Part shown: positions 50,694-62,931 of the stretch, piece by piece
Position numbering within the stretch: the stretch's first letter is position 1
Layout of the letters: each line of letters opens with the position of its first letter
Origin: Alnus glutinosa
Lineage: Eukaryota; Streptophyta; Magnoliopsida; Fagales; Betulaceae
Assembly (NCBI RefSeq): GCF_958979055.1
Contig: NC_084897.1
Location: 23,247,628-23,311,627 of the forward strand
DNA length: 64,000 nt
Direction of reading: 5' to 3'
Made by a program: the position numbers and the translations under genes
The notes under the pieces: generated by a model
Seen by the model: the letters and a program-made list of their open reading frames with translations, nothing else
Database searches by the model: none
What the model was told of the DNA's origin: nothing

Positions 50694-52192
50694 TGAATAT
50701 GAATGGGAATCAGTTGATTAATAGTCAACAGTTCAGGAATGATTTGCAATTTACAGAATATTAGTGCTTCTTCTTGAACTAGTCCAGCTTATGCAGCAGA
50801 GTTTTCCAGATAATTGTTTAATGGCCAATGAATAAGCATAATAATAACAGCAGTAATTAATTGCCGCTATTATATGAATGTATGAAGGAAGCGATTTTCC
50901 TGGTTACAGGTCCTTGGGATCACTCATCTTGGTGGGGTCAAGCACAACAATCACAATCTCCTTGCACTTATGCTTTTCCGGGAGCATATGGCTCATTTTC
51001 TTTACAACCTCCGCCAATGCCCAGTTGTGCAGCATCCCTTGGACAATTCTTTCAAAGAGGAATAATCAGGCCTCCGGCAAAACTTTCTCAGAAGCATCAA
51101 CAACTCTGGGATGCTCAAGTATGAGGTTTTTTCTTCAACTCCTATGATGTTTAGTATAATCTCATAATTTTTCTGATTACGAGTAAACAAGCTGGATTTT
51201 CTGGTGCGAGGTTGCAGTCGACAGAGAATGTTCAGCTATGGAATGTAATTAATCTCTTGCAATCAGAAATCACTGATTACAAGAACCGGTTAGTGAAGCT
51301 TGAAGCAGAAGTCTCAGCTCTGAAACCAACAGTGGAAGAGGCCACTGCACAAGTTGTTGGGTTTGGTTCTTCTGGGCAACCACCAAAGAGAGGGAGACCA
51401 AAGAGATCATCAGTCAATGCATTAACTTCGCCAAGTGAGTCTCATCCCCGAGCTCGAGGTAAAAAGCATCCACCTGCCCGAGCTCAATCTGAGAGTAAAT
51501 CACATATTTTTGAGAAAGTTATCCTTAATAAGGTGGAAGATAAACAAAAAGCATCTCACTCCACTGCCACTATGGAGCAAGAAAACATTGGAGAGATCTC
51601 GAATATCGTGGCACCTCACTCTAGTGGCAACATGGAGATCAATGGAAACAATCTGATGATGCCTGCGTTCCACAATCCAGTGCATCAGGAATTTACTGGA
51701 GTCCAAAAAGGTGGATTTGGTCTCAACTCCTCTTCAGAATTGCACAGTAGTGATGAAAAGGTCAAGAAGTTGAAAACTGGCTATTCAATTCTGTCTCAGC
51801 AAGCCAAGGGGATGAATATCAAGGGCGCTTCCACCATTTATATGGGAGCCCCCGGTAATGGGAGTCTTGGTTGGCATTCTAATATCACCTCTGAAGACTC
51901 TGGAAGAAATTTGATAAACATAGGTTCTCAGGGTTTCTACAACGATGGCAATATAATAAGACAAAAAGGAAAGATCATTCCTGGATGGGGTTATGTAAAT
52001 GAAGAGGATGCTTCTGAAGAGCTTGAAGATGCTGTGGTAGGATCGGCTAAGGATGAAAAAGAGGAGGAAATGGAAGATGATGCCAGTTCAGGAGCTGAAG
52101 AAATTGCTCAAAAACAAGATGAGGGTGGCTACAAAATGGATGGTGCAGTAGGAATTAGCCCTAAAGGTCTCCCACCACATAATACCTGGTGA
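49464..52192 (+). CDS. AT-hook nuclear protein of unknown function, 4 exons, 582 aa
   Basis: I do not recognise the family. Exons 49464-49535, 50072-50564, 50910-51118 and 51218-52192 join in frame with GT-AG introns to 1749 nt. The N-terminal half is rich in Pro, Gln and aromatic residues (QWPYTAQHAVEQ, PFWLPQRPVYPLPG). Residues about 262-297 form a probable coiled coil (LLQSEITDYKNRLVKLEAEV). A canonical AT-hook core, KRGRPKRS, follows at about 313, then basic Pro/Arg-rich sequence and an acidic stretch (about 519-556) near the C-terminus. The layout suggests a chromatin-associated protein binding AT-rich DNA. There is no PPC domain, so it is not an AHL protein. The start is chosen as the ATG giving a phase-0 first exon; a TTC-rich leader lies upstream. 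The exon 4 acceptor (51217) is inferred from phase. Confidence 0.8.
50662..50690 (+). repeat. (AC)n microsatellite in intron 2 of the AT-hook gene
   Basis: About 14 uninterrupted AC dinucleotides. Confidence 0.95.
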
Positions 52193-54046
52193 TAGTTTCC
52201 ACTTTTCTTGCACTCCTGTCTAGATTGAAAATAGATGTTGGCGGTAATGAAAACTCTGCTTCATTGGGCCAAATTCTTTCTTTAGACAGAAAGGTTTGCC
52301 CAAAATTTTGTAGGGGAGTAGGATGATTTAGCTATGCTAAACTGAATACAATTGGAAATGAGTTTATAAATGCTACTACTGTGTACTTACTCAGTTCTGT
52401 TGCTAAAATCCCTTGCCTTTCTTCCTCTTTTATATGCAACTCTTAGATAATATAAACAAGAATTTAGGCAAAACAGTTTCACAACCATGACATAAAAGTG
52501 AGTTTTTTTTTTTTTTTTTAAAATATATATATATATATATATTTTGCAAACAAACCCCAAGCCCATAGTCAAACCTGAACTAAATGCTTGAGACCTGGGT
52601 TTCCTCCTGGCCAAGGTCAGCCCAACCCAGCCTAGTATATGACTATCTCATCGCCAGCCGACCTAACCCAGCCTAGTATATGAATAATGAATATCTCATC
52701 GTCAGCCGACCTAATTCCCCAATCAGGCCTAATATATATAAATATATATTTTAGTAATGCTCTATTTTTTATCAATTGATATGATATATTTTAAATGACT
52801 TATCCTTTTGTTTTTTCAAAAAAAATTTACTTACACTCCCGAAAGTATAAGTGATTTTACGATTATAATCTCGAAGTTTAAAAATTTGTAATGTCACTGT
52901 CCTATGTTTTAGCCTTTTTAATTTCACTTCTTTTTTATTTTTTTTTTAAATGCCAGTTTCCGAGCAATATGTAAACAGTGAAATATTTCGGACCCCAAAA
53001 CCTTTCCCTTCTTTCTAATTAAATAGTTTTTATGTTGAGTTTCATGAGAGGAGAGCATATTCAATGAATAGACTCTAGATAGTTCTTGACTCAGTTCAAT
53101 TCCTGTACCAAAGAATATAAATAAATGGCTGCTCCTTCTAGTTGTCCAACTTGGACAATTCAAACCTACTCTTGGTTGGTTACTGGTTTTGGGTGTAATT
53201 AAATGCTATTATGTAGGCAGATTTTTTGTACGGCCCTGAATGATTTAAAATTGTTATTACTTTTTACTGGAATTTTTTTTTTTTATGAATAAGCTATCTT
53301 AATTGTTGTTTCTTATTTCCCCTCTCATGCTAACCACAAATTGTACTAGGCTGACCATTTTTTTTTCTCTTTATTTTTTATTAAGTAAATTGAAGAATAC
53401 AAAATTTTAATTAGATTTATTAAAAGAATCCCCAACCTACCTAAAAGAAAGAAAAAAAAAAAAACCTGCAAAGACCAAAATTTTCACCAAACTAGATTGA
53501 AATAATTTGTTTTAACTCAGCCTATTAAGATGACATGAGTTCAAAATGCAAGTGAGAATCAACTTATTTAATTTTGTACTAAGACGTTTGTGAAAATCAC
53601 ATGTATTTTGGACCAATGTCATTTTAATAGGCTGTATTGGAGAAAATCTTCTCAATCTAATTTAGACAAAAACTTTGGCCCATATGTAATAGAATAGACA
53701 ATTTATAAATGTGATAAAGTAGTTGAGAAAAATTGAGTTTGGAGTGATTCATATAGAAACACTTATATATATATATATATACACACACAACAAGAAACAT
53801 ATTAGAAGTACAACAAACACATAAAAATGGCCGGAGAATCCAATAATAAGCCTCGAAACAACTTGCTCAATGTAGATAAAAAGAAAATTAAAAAAAAATA
53901 ATGTATAAGATAAATAACACAATCCTATAAACTTTTAAGACAGAAGCCGATTAAAAACTATCCAAAATTATAAAGAATTAAAAATTGAAAAAGAAGGTGA
54001 GACCCGCCCAATTAACTCAGCTTTATTAATGCCCAATGGCCTACAA

Positions 54047-54092
<46 letters not shown>

Positions 54093-55461
54093 TGGAGGCA
54101 GTTGAGTATAGAATCATAGCCTATAAATTGAATAGGGTACCAAAGTCCAAAGCCTATAATTTCTATTCCCTACCAACTTACCAAGCGTCCTGCGTCACAG
54201 CCTATCCGGCTACCCACAATTCCTCGTAGAAGGTCCCACAACTCATGCCATATGGATATGGCATACCCTAAAACGCCTTTTTATTATACTCCATAAATCT
54301 ACAAGCTTGAGGCTTTTGTACGGTCACGGTCCTACTATACCAAACGCATGCAAGAAAAACCGACATTAATGGAATCTTCTTTATGTTATTTTTTTTTAAT
54401 TATTATTATTTTATTTAGTTTGAAAAAGTGGTATAATGTGATAAAAATGTGAAAATTAATTTTGTATTTTTAAAGTATTTTGTGTTTAGGTTGTTCGTGA
54501 ATATTTTTATTTTGAAAAAAAAAAAGAAGCAAAAGTTTTAACAAAGGAAGCAGGGTTGTATTTGTTTTTTTGTTTTTTTTTTTAATTATTTTTAGAATTT
54601 ATATAAATTTTAAAAATAAAAAAACAGAATTCAAAAAACAGGTTTGGAAAGTCTTTTAAAATTTGATATCATAACCCAAAAAATATGTAATGAAGCCTCA
54701 ATTTCCGCGTGTGCATAGGGCCATTTGAGATTTGGGGGACAAAATTAAAAAAAAAAAAAAAAAAAGTTAAAATTATTATTATTATATATTTTTTTTTAGG
54801 AAAACCTTGGGGTAAACTAACTCCGTCCTACGCATGTGAATTGATTTTTGAAAACAAAATTAAGTAAAGTGAATTGGGTCAAGATGAAAAAAAGAAAAGA
54901 AAAGGGTTTTGAGCTTACCGATTCAAACATAAATTCAAGAAAAAAAAAGAAAGAAAAAGAATTGGGTTAGATTGAGGGGAGATTCAAAAAAAAATTGCAG
55001 CTTATTTATGTCATTTTCAGAAACATTGAATCGAAAGAAAAAGAGCGTGACGTTGGGGTGAGAGCTAGTGAGACCATTTGGCATTTGTGATCCGGTGCGG
55101 TGGAAGGATGATTTATAAAATAATAAAAAAAAAAAATAGTTGGATTTTTTAATCATGAAAGCATGCGGTGGATGTTTGATTGGCAAATAGAAAGATTAAT
55201 TAAGACTAATATATTAAACTAAGCATTTTTTTTAATTTTATGGTCCTGCCTGGAATCTCTTTTAGGAGATGTCCACATCCAGCTTTCACTGAAAGTCGGC
55301 ATTTCCCTTCTCGCCGTCTCTCTCGACTTTTTTGTTTTGATTGTCCGATTGTCCCCCCACGTATCACACAAATCTGGAAGCATTTAGAGGATACCATCCA
55401 CTTTAATTAATCCCAACCGTTTAATAGACAGGCATGATCTGTGTGAGTATTTTTTGTCCTT

Positions 55462-55502
<41 letters not shown>

Positions 55503-55510
55503 ATATTAGT

Positions 55511-55544
<34 letters not shown>

Positions 55545-56300
55545 CAATTTTATTTTCTCTCTTCATTGGAAGAATTACAATAGATAAATAAATAATATTT
55601 TAAATTGAGTACGATAGCTAAAATGTGAGCCGGATGTAACTGTTTTGAAAAAATGGGTAACTAAAATATATAAGAAAAAGTGTTCTTTAGCTAAATTTTA
55701 GTTAATTATCTATTGAGTCTGATGTAAATGTTCTTAATTTAATATGAGAAAAATATAATTTATCAAAAATAAAATATTATATCAATTGCTAATAAAATAA
55801 TTCATAGTTTATTTTTATATGTTCAGTCTTGACTTCATTCCATGACAATAGAAAGCATGCATCAGCCACATTCCCAAACACATGAAAGTTAAGAAAAAAG
55901 ACTATGGACTGTTATTTTTTTTTTTAAAGGATATAAATTTTTTACAAATTGGTTTGTAGAAAATTTGTTACAACTCACATAAGATTGACATGTGTCCATT
56001 GGCATGTCTTACATACTTTTTTAATAGCATTAATACAAGTGTCTTTTTTATATGTAGATCATAGAAATAATATATTTGGCTCAATTTGTTGATGTATCTT
56101 AGAGATTTTTCTTATTTGAAAAATTATTTTAATGTGATTTAAAACTAAAAATTAGTTTTATATTTTTAAGAGTATTATTGAAATTTTAGATTTATATTTT
56201 TAGGAGTATTTTTTTTATTTCAATATATTTTATTAATATTTTAATTCTAAGAAATAAAAATTAGAGTCTTTATATTGCTTAAAAGCTTAAGCGGTATTTG
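52193..56300. other. Intergenic, no gene recognised
   Basis: After the AT-hook gene's 3' UTR the DNA is AT-rich with (TA)n at 52522-52542, 53766-53781 and 54050-54087, many homopolymers and a duplicated CAGCCGACCTAA-type segment (52655-52715). No coding region supported. Confidence 0.5.
55471..55544. repeat. (TTA)n followed by (TAA)n, near-perfect palindrome
   Basis: A TTA run (55471-55500) is followed by a short spacer and a complementary TAA run (to about 55544), which would fold into a long AT hairpin. Such sites are prone to instability and assembly error. Confidence 0.88.
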
Positions 56301-56334
56301 ATGATGTACGTGTCAAACTATGAAGGAAGAATGC

Positions 56335-56501
56335 CACGTGACTTGGCATGGTACCATCATACGCGCCCATTTTTCCTCGTTAACGACGTTAAGGAACCGC
56401 ATCCTACCATCCAGAAGACGTTTAACGTATCGTGTGCTAAAGAGTCAAAGACTCTCGCTCTCTCTCTCTCTTTCAAAATCACGCCTATCTACGTATTTAT
56501 A
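56335..56501 (+). promoter_or_regulatory. Likely promoter of the 301-aa gene: G-box and TATA
   Basis: A CACGTG G-box (56335-56340) and a TATTTATA TATA-like box (56494-56501) precede the ATG at 56704 by about 365 and 205 bp. A CT-rich run (56456-56471) lies between them. Inferred from motif and spacing only. Confidence 0.45.
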
Positions 56502-56703
56502 GCAGAAGCAAAGAATCACACCCAGAAAAAATCAACACCAAATGGGTCTCACCCGACGACTTCTGCGCTCCAAGCAGTTTCAGATCAATATGCAGCCTCT
56601 TCTACGGCCCCTTCAAACTCGCACATAATCCTAACCAACTAATTAAACCAATCCCACATTTCCATGCACGATCCTTTCATTTCTTCAACCTCTCTAGTCT
56701 CCC

Positions 56704-57609
56704 ATGGCCGCCCCAACAACACAAAAACCAAAGCCGCTTGTCTGCTTTTCTTTTGCGGCCTATGCCAAGGCCCTCATCGATCACCTCAAGTCCTCCGGCA
56801 TCGCCGTCTTCGATGGTCTCTCCGACGCCGAGTTCACCTCCATAGAAGCCACCTTCGGCTTCTCCTTCCCGCCGGACCTTCGCCCCATCCTCCAGGAAGG
56901 CCTACCGCTCGCCCCCGGCTTTCCCAACTGGCGCTCCTCCTCTCCCCAGCAGCTGCAAATCCTCCTCAAGCTACCGACCCTAGGCCTCCTCAAACAAGTC
57001 TCCCAAAGAAAGTTCTGGTGCGAGTCTTGGGGTGGCGCTGATCAGCCTGACGACATCAATGAAGCCTTGGCTCTGGCCAAGCGGTTCTTGGACAAAGCCC
57101 CGGTTCTTGTTCCCATTTACAGGAACTTTTACATTCCGTCCGAGCCTAACGTGGCTGGAAATCCAGTGTTTTACGTTAATGGCGGAGACGTTCGTTTGGT
57201 TAGCTTTGACGTTACTGGGTTCTTCCAAGAAGCTGAATTCTTGAACATTTCAAGGACGTCGAGGATTAAGGCACCCGCCTGGGCGGCCACGTCGGCGAGG
57301 AGAATTGACTTCTGGACGGACGTGGCGGCGCGTGGGGACTCGCGGTGGTGGAGTGGGGACGACTTGGGAAGTTGCTTGGAGGAGATGTTTTGGAGGTTGA
57401 GGAATGGAGGGTGGAAGGAAGAGGAGGTTAGGGAGATGATGATGATGGACGGTCGTGATGAGAGGAAGTGTGTGGGGCCAGGTGTGGCGAAGCACGTGAG
57501 GGTGCTCTCCTTGGTTTTGTTACGTGCGGGATGGACCAGGGAAGACGTGGTGTACTCGCTTGGTCTACAAGATGAGATTGAGAATGGGCTTATAGAGGGG
57601 AAATCGTGA
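56704..57609 (+). CDS. Plant protein of unknown function with SMI1/KNR4-like segment, 301 aa
   Basis: Single exon with an unusually GC-rich first half, against an AT-rich background. The ATG lies in a strong CCATGGCC context. Residues about 20-75 (LSDAEFTSIEATFGFSFPPDLR followed by LPLAPGFPNW) resemble the start of SMI1/KNR4 (SUKH) domains, where a short helix, a conserved Glu and an FPPDLR-type strand recur. Later segments include PVLVPIYRNFYIPSEP, NPVFYVNGGDVRLVSFD, a Trp-rich region (FWTDVA, RWWSGDD) and EEMFWRLRNGGW. No signal peptide or membrane helix is seen, so it is probably soluble. Homologues of about 300 aa occur in dicots as uncharacterised proteins, as far as I recall. Function unknown; the SUKH resemblance is by eye. 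Confidence 0.85.
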   Translation: MAAPTTQKPKPLVCFSFAAYAKALIDHLKSSGIAVFDGLSDAEFTSIEATFGFSFPPDLRPILQEGLPLAPGFPNWRSSSPQQLQILLKLPTLGLLKQVSQRKFWCESWGGADQPDDINEALALAKRFLDKAPVLVPIYRNFYIPSEPNVAGNPVFYVNGGDVRLVSFDVTGFFQEAEFLNISRTSRIKAPAWAATSARRIDFWTDVAARGDSRWWSGDDLGSCLEEMFWRLRNGGWKEEEVREMMMMDGRDERKCVGPGVAKHVRVLSLVLLRAGWTREDVVYSLGLQDEIENGLIEGKS

Positions 57610-58235
57610 CCTTAATTCAAGTTCAATCAATATCCGAACATCGGTTTTAAGATGGACGATGATCCTCCAAAAGCTCGATCAGTTTTGAAGCAGTTGATGC
57701 AGTTGCAGTCGCTTGAGGTGTGAATGTGATTGCTTGCCTTCGGCCCCGCTCATTTTGAAGGTGCCACACAATTTTGGTTTTGTGATTCCTATACCAGCTG
57801 GTAGCCATCGATAGATATTTTTTATTATTATTATTATTATTTTTTAAAGTTAATTACTCATCATATAAATATATAAATTGACATTTGTTTTGGTGTATAT
57901 AACATATTTCTTTTGGGTTGGGAATTTTTTTGTTTTTCGTGGTTATAGTTGCGTAGATGATTTGTTTGGATGCAAAGAATCGGCCAGGGAATTGTCTGCA
58001 ATTTTTTGATGGACATTATACGCACGGTTGACCCAGAATGGACGGCCATGATTATATAGTAAGAGCTAACTCGCATTCTAGCTGGAAATAGTCCACATTT
58101 TATGAAACTTGGGTCCCCACCATTTATATTTTAATAAAATATCTTGAATAATCGCCACGTGGACTCTCACATCAATTTATAAAGTATTAATATAATAGAA
58201 ATTGTAGTAGTCCTAATAATACTATATTAAATCAA

Positions 58236-58418
58236 GAGTAATGATTCACTACCACTTAAATATACAACTTTTTACCACCTTGTCTATATGGCAAGGTGGT
58301 CTCTCCCCTTAATTTATTTTTAAAAAATAAAAAAACTCAAAAAGTAGTAAGGGACCACCTTGCCACATAGGCAAGGTGATGAAAAGTTGTATATTTAGAT
58401 GGCATTGAATCATTATTC
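58236..58418. mobile_element. Mutator-type MITE, 183 bp, with 9-bp target duplication
   Basis: Perfect 9-bp direct repeat TTAAATCAA at 58227-58235 and 58419-58427. The element starts GAGTAATGATTC and ends GAATCATTATTC, so the arms are inverted repeats; similarity extends about 80 bp inward through ATATACAACTTTT and CACCTTG-C-TAT-TGGCAAGGTGGT. Long terminal inverted repeats with a 9-bp duplication indicate the Mutator superfamily. No coding capacity. Confidence 0.9.
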
Positions 58419-58850
58419 TTAAATCAAACATCTTTATAAGTTAAGGTGTTCCCTACTCTCTCAAGACGTCTTTTTAGAGTGAGTAAGACTCATTGAACTT
58501 TTTCTTATAAGTCAATGTGTCTGTTACTCTTTCAAGTCGTCTTTTAAGAATAAGTAAGGTCCATAAACTTCTGTATTATAACTTTAACAAAGTGTCCGTA
58601 GGATTAGTTCTTTTCAATCAATTTTATACGATCATAGTTTAACTTCATACGAATCTGATGCTATTTTTTTTTTCGGGGGTGGGGGGTTGTCCTACTATTT
58701 TTCCTAATATAATCCTTTTTCAATATTAATTACTTTTTGTATCGAAATGCAGTTTTACATAATTTTTATTTTTTACCTTATATTTTTATATTTTAGATTT
58801 TTTTTTTTCAACCTTATATATATATACATATTTTTTAAAGAAATTGGGGG

Positions 58851-58954
58851 GACTATCAATTTCACTTGAAATCATATACACTATCTCGGGCCAGCCCCCC
58901 CTCCCTTCGTCCTTGTGACTATCAATTTCACTTAAAATCATATACACTACTATC
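58851..58954. repeat. Two direct copies of a 38-bp segment, 66 bp apart
   Basis: GACTATCAATTTCACTT and the bases following it through the next CACTATCTCG occur at 58851 and 58917 with few differences. Confidence 0.8.
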
Positions 58955-60519
58955 TCGCACAGGGATTCTATGTAATTGGGGATTCCTCCCCTCTTCCTAC
59001 TCATATCTTTTCTTCTTTGGACAATGGTACGTGAGAGATGTTCTCTTACCCGAGCAAAGAGCTCACAGTCACACATGGGGTCCTCTGCGCGGGCAGGGGA
59101 GCCCCTCTCAATAATCTCTTGTTATTGATTCTTCCCCCTCTATTCTTTGAAAATGAAATAACAGGAGATTCAAATCTTAGCTAGCATGGGAACCATTCTC
59201 ACTATTTTTCTTTTATTAGTTCTTTCTTTGGGCAGGGAATAACATAGAATCTATATCCTATTTATCTCTAATTAAAGGGCATTTAGACGATAAGGGGTGG
59301 GTTTATAATCATATCCAACTGGCATTATCCCAATTCCAAAGGGTATCTGTCAAAGCCAAAGTCATTATGTTTCTGTAAGCACGTACAATTGATGATAGAT
59401 CGAGCCTCTCTTTCTTAGGAAAGAAGTAATTTATATTCTTAAGAAAAATGGGTAGACCATGCATTCACTCACATGTGGAATTGGAGCATATGACAAGTGT
59501 CCAAATTTGAAAAGACTAACAATACCGTACGGTACATAGCGTGATTCTCTTAAAAAAAATTCCTGGAAATAACTTTATTTTATCACTTTTGAAATAATGT
59601 ATCCAAACTTTAAAGTGTCAATTTATGATATCCGTCTTTCAATTTTTTTATTTTTTTTATTTTTAATTTCAACTATTCGTTTAAATTTTCCGTTAAAGCT
59701 TATTAAAATTCTCAAAATACCCCAATCTATGTTACTAATATTATGTTGGATTTGGGTTGAGCATCACAAACTCAAAGATTGTAAAAAAAAGGAAAAAATT
59801 ATAGGATTCAACAAAAAATTCTAACGGATTGTTGAAATTGAAATAAATTAAAAGATGTGTACCTTAAATTGACACTTTTTAAAGTTTGAATACTTTATTT
59901 TAAAAGTGATGAAAAATAATAAAGTTTTCCCAAATTAATTACCGATGATGAATTTATATGGATTTCGTATAAAAAATATTTGGTTCATTACTAGTTTAAG
60001 CCAAAAATATTTGAAGATTTTGTGCCAATTGTTAAGTGAAAAAAGGGGAAAAAAGATAATCTGGTTCGTCACCCACAACCACAAGCACAAACAAAAAAGA
60101 AAAAGAAATTGTCTTTCAGTTCGTGGTCCGAAGCTTCATCAGTTCATCTCGTCGGCCCGACTTGTTCGATTAGTTTTGGTTCTTCGTCAAACAATTAAAA
60201 CCGACCAGAGAAATGGTGTTTTGGCGGTTTGCAATGTCAACCTAGACGTCACACATGACAATTTTTTTTTTTTTTTTGGAACACACACATGACAATTTTT
60301 GAAGATGCGCGTAATTAAAGATTCACGCTTCTCCTTTTGTTCGCACTTTAGTTTTTTTGTTATCTTTTTTTTTAGTCTTTTCTTTTGCATTTGTTAATTA
60401 TGATTTTCACGGAGTCACCGACAACAATGGGAGAGAGATTTTATTTTATTATATATATATATAAATACGTGAAAAAAAAATTTACATCAAACTAAGACCA
60501 AAAAATAAACACTAAGAAT

Positions 60520-61178
60520 ATCTCCAACAGACTTGCTACTTTAGTCAAAATAGTTAAATTTGACTATTATTTGCATTTTTTTTCTTCTCCAACAGAATAG
60601 CCAGTTTAGCATTTTTTTTCATAACACATGAACATTGAATAGGCAACATTGCCTATTCATTGTTCATCAGTTAAAACTTTTTTTATTTTTATTTTTATTA
60701 ATGTTCTCTCTCTCTCTCTCTCTCTCTCTCTGAACGACAACAACAGAAGTTAGTTGTGCTCGGTGGCTTTTCATTGAAATCTGAAAATTATCGGTGATTT
60801 TTGAGTCTACGACAGCCTTTTGTTTCCTTTTCTGGCGCTATCTACTCGTTTCCGGCAAGGTGTGGCCATTACCGGTGGGTTTCGTGACTTTTCGGTGACT
60901 TTGTGGTGTTTTCCGGCGCCAGGTGATCGTCTTCGGCGAGTTTCCGGTGGGTTTGTGGTGTTTAACAGTAGATTTTGTGATTTTCGACAATTCTGTAGGT
61001 TTTCTGGCAGAGGATGAGGGGAAAAAATAAAAAATAAAAAGAATGTGGAAAATAATATTTAAATGAAAGTAGAGAGTAGAATAGAGAATCTGTTGGAGAG
61101 AATATTGAAAAAGCAGTAGCTAAAGTAAATAGTTATATTTTTTCAACAGCTATTATAACTTTTATTGTTGGAGATGCT
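60520..61178. mobile_element. Putative hAT-type MITE with an internal GC-rich segment
   Basis: The left end starts ATCTCCAACAG. The right end read in reverse starts AGCATCTCCAACAA, the ATCTCCAACA signature common at plant MITE ends. CTAAGAAT flanks both sides (60512-60519 and 61179-61186), an 8-bp duplication fitting hAT. The ends are offset by 3 nt, so the exact border is uncertain. Inside are a (CT)n run (60706-60731) and a GC-richer stretch (60750-61015) with repeated TTCCGGTGGG-like words, possibly acquired DNA. Confidence 0.6.
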
Positions 61179-61199
61179 CTAAGAATACAAATACACGAA

Positions 61200-62010
61200 G
61201 GCAATGCATCAAATTAAGATGCGAGCCTATTGATTCTTGACAAGGATGCCAAGAACCCAAGCCACCAGTAAATGTGGCTAAAGATGTGTATAGAGTCCAG
61301 AGAATCCAAACATCGATTGCATAACAATTATAGGGGACACAAAGAAGATACAAAAAACAAAACGCCCAGAAAATACAAAGGTAGGAAAATAAAAACTATA
61401 CAGCATCTGTAGGGAGGAGGCACTGGGACTGGGAGTTGCCATCGTCGGCTCGTGTAGACCACGCGCAAGCCCTTTAAGACCTCCCTCTAGCAGTGAACGC
61501 TGCAGGCTACCGTAAACCACCAACAACAGAGACAATGGGAGGAGAATCATGGCCATCACATGACGGCGGGTGAGAATCACTCGCTGGCGCGTCTAAGCCA
61601 TGTTGCGGTGTGTGGGTGTCCGGAGGGGACGCAATTGGTGTTGGTGGAAGCAGAAGACGACAACGATCACAATAGAGAGGCGCGTGTCGTGCTGAATCTA
61701 GAGGAGTGTAGATCTAGGTTTGAAAACTTCGACCTTGGATCTGAATCAAACTCGACGGAAGACACGGAGATGAGGGAGGAGACCCATGAGAGCTACATTG
61801 ACGTGTAGAAAAGCAAATAAAATGCCTCCAAAGAAGACATGGATAGGGCTAGAGTAAACTCTAGCGAAAAACAAGCCTCCAAGGAGGTGAGAAGGGGAGG
61901 GGAAAGGAGGAGGTAGTGGACTTCACTACCTCGTCCTTGACAGCCATGGTTAGCAGGGAAAGTTTCTTCGGGGGAGAGAGAATAGAGCGAAATATCATAG
62001 GTTTTGTTTG
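61200..62010 (-). other. GC-richer transposon-like segment, unclassified
   Basis: On the minus strand it has short open frames, a CCATGGCTGTCAAGGACGAG start-like region near 61950 and T-rich text near 61330-61400 reminiscent of LINE 3' regions. No conserved domain, poly(A) tail or target duplication was found. Probably a retroelement remnant, or else a decayed gene. Confidence 0.3.
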
Positions 62011-62885
62011 TTGTTTTTAAACAATACTTTCTTTCTTTTTTCTTCCACTTCTCCTCTGAGATTTTAATTCTTAAAAGAAGAGAAAATGTTTACCCTACAT
62101 CTTGTAACACATAAACCCAATACGCATTGTATGGAATGAATTTATAATTTTCATTAAATCATATTGAAGAATATTGCACAAACTGTTTACACTTTACACA
62201 ACTAAATTCATAAAAATTAACTAATGAGAGAAGCACGATAGACTTGGCCCAATTTAAAAAGTCCACTAATAGTCGGTTAACCGACCATTTGGGTTCGAAA
62301 TTTGAAATATCCCTACAGACACCATACCGATTTAACCGATACCCACTCCTGGTCCACAACACTTACACTACTAGTTTTTTAGAAAAAAAAGGAAGTCTTT
62401 TACAAGTAAGGAAAGTTATTTACAATCCTTGAAAAATTAGTTGTGTGTGATTGCAGGCCTTCAGAATTTGGTCTGAGCACTGCTTGATTGGCAAGAAACT
62501 AGCCTGCCTAGGTACTTCCATGTCACAATCTGACGGCAAATATTTTTTCTTGTTTCTTAAGTTTTCTTGTCAAGTACTTGAGTTTATGAACCATTTCTCT
62601 TGCTGAAGACACTCAAGACTCTTCAATGAGGAGTGACATTAAATGGCTTGGAATTATTCAACTCTTTTAGGTATCTTTGGTATGGTTATTCTGGAATTAA
62701 CTCCCTTTTCTAACCAAATTACAAATAGTCAAATGTAGTTTTAGTATGCCAATTAATAACATACGATATTTGAATTTTTCATTATTTTTTCCACAGGAAT
62801 GATGAGATTTTCTCATAATTTTCTTATCACAAGGTAATATATTGAATAGACTCGAGACTTGGTTAAGGCATCAACTGTGAAGGCC

Positions 62886-62895
62886 CTATATAAAT
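62886..62895 (+). promoter_or_regulatory. TATA box upstream of the MADS-box gene
   Basis: CTATATAAAT lies only 37 bp before the first usable ATG (62932). If functional it leaves a leader of only a few bases, which makes the assigned start plausible but unusual. Confidence 0.5.
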
Positions 62896-62931
62896 CCTGC
62901 TCTCTCCTTAGAATTTCTCAAGCTAGAGAAG

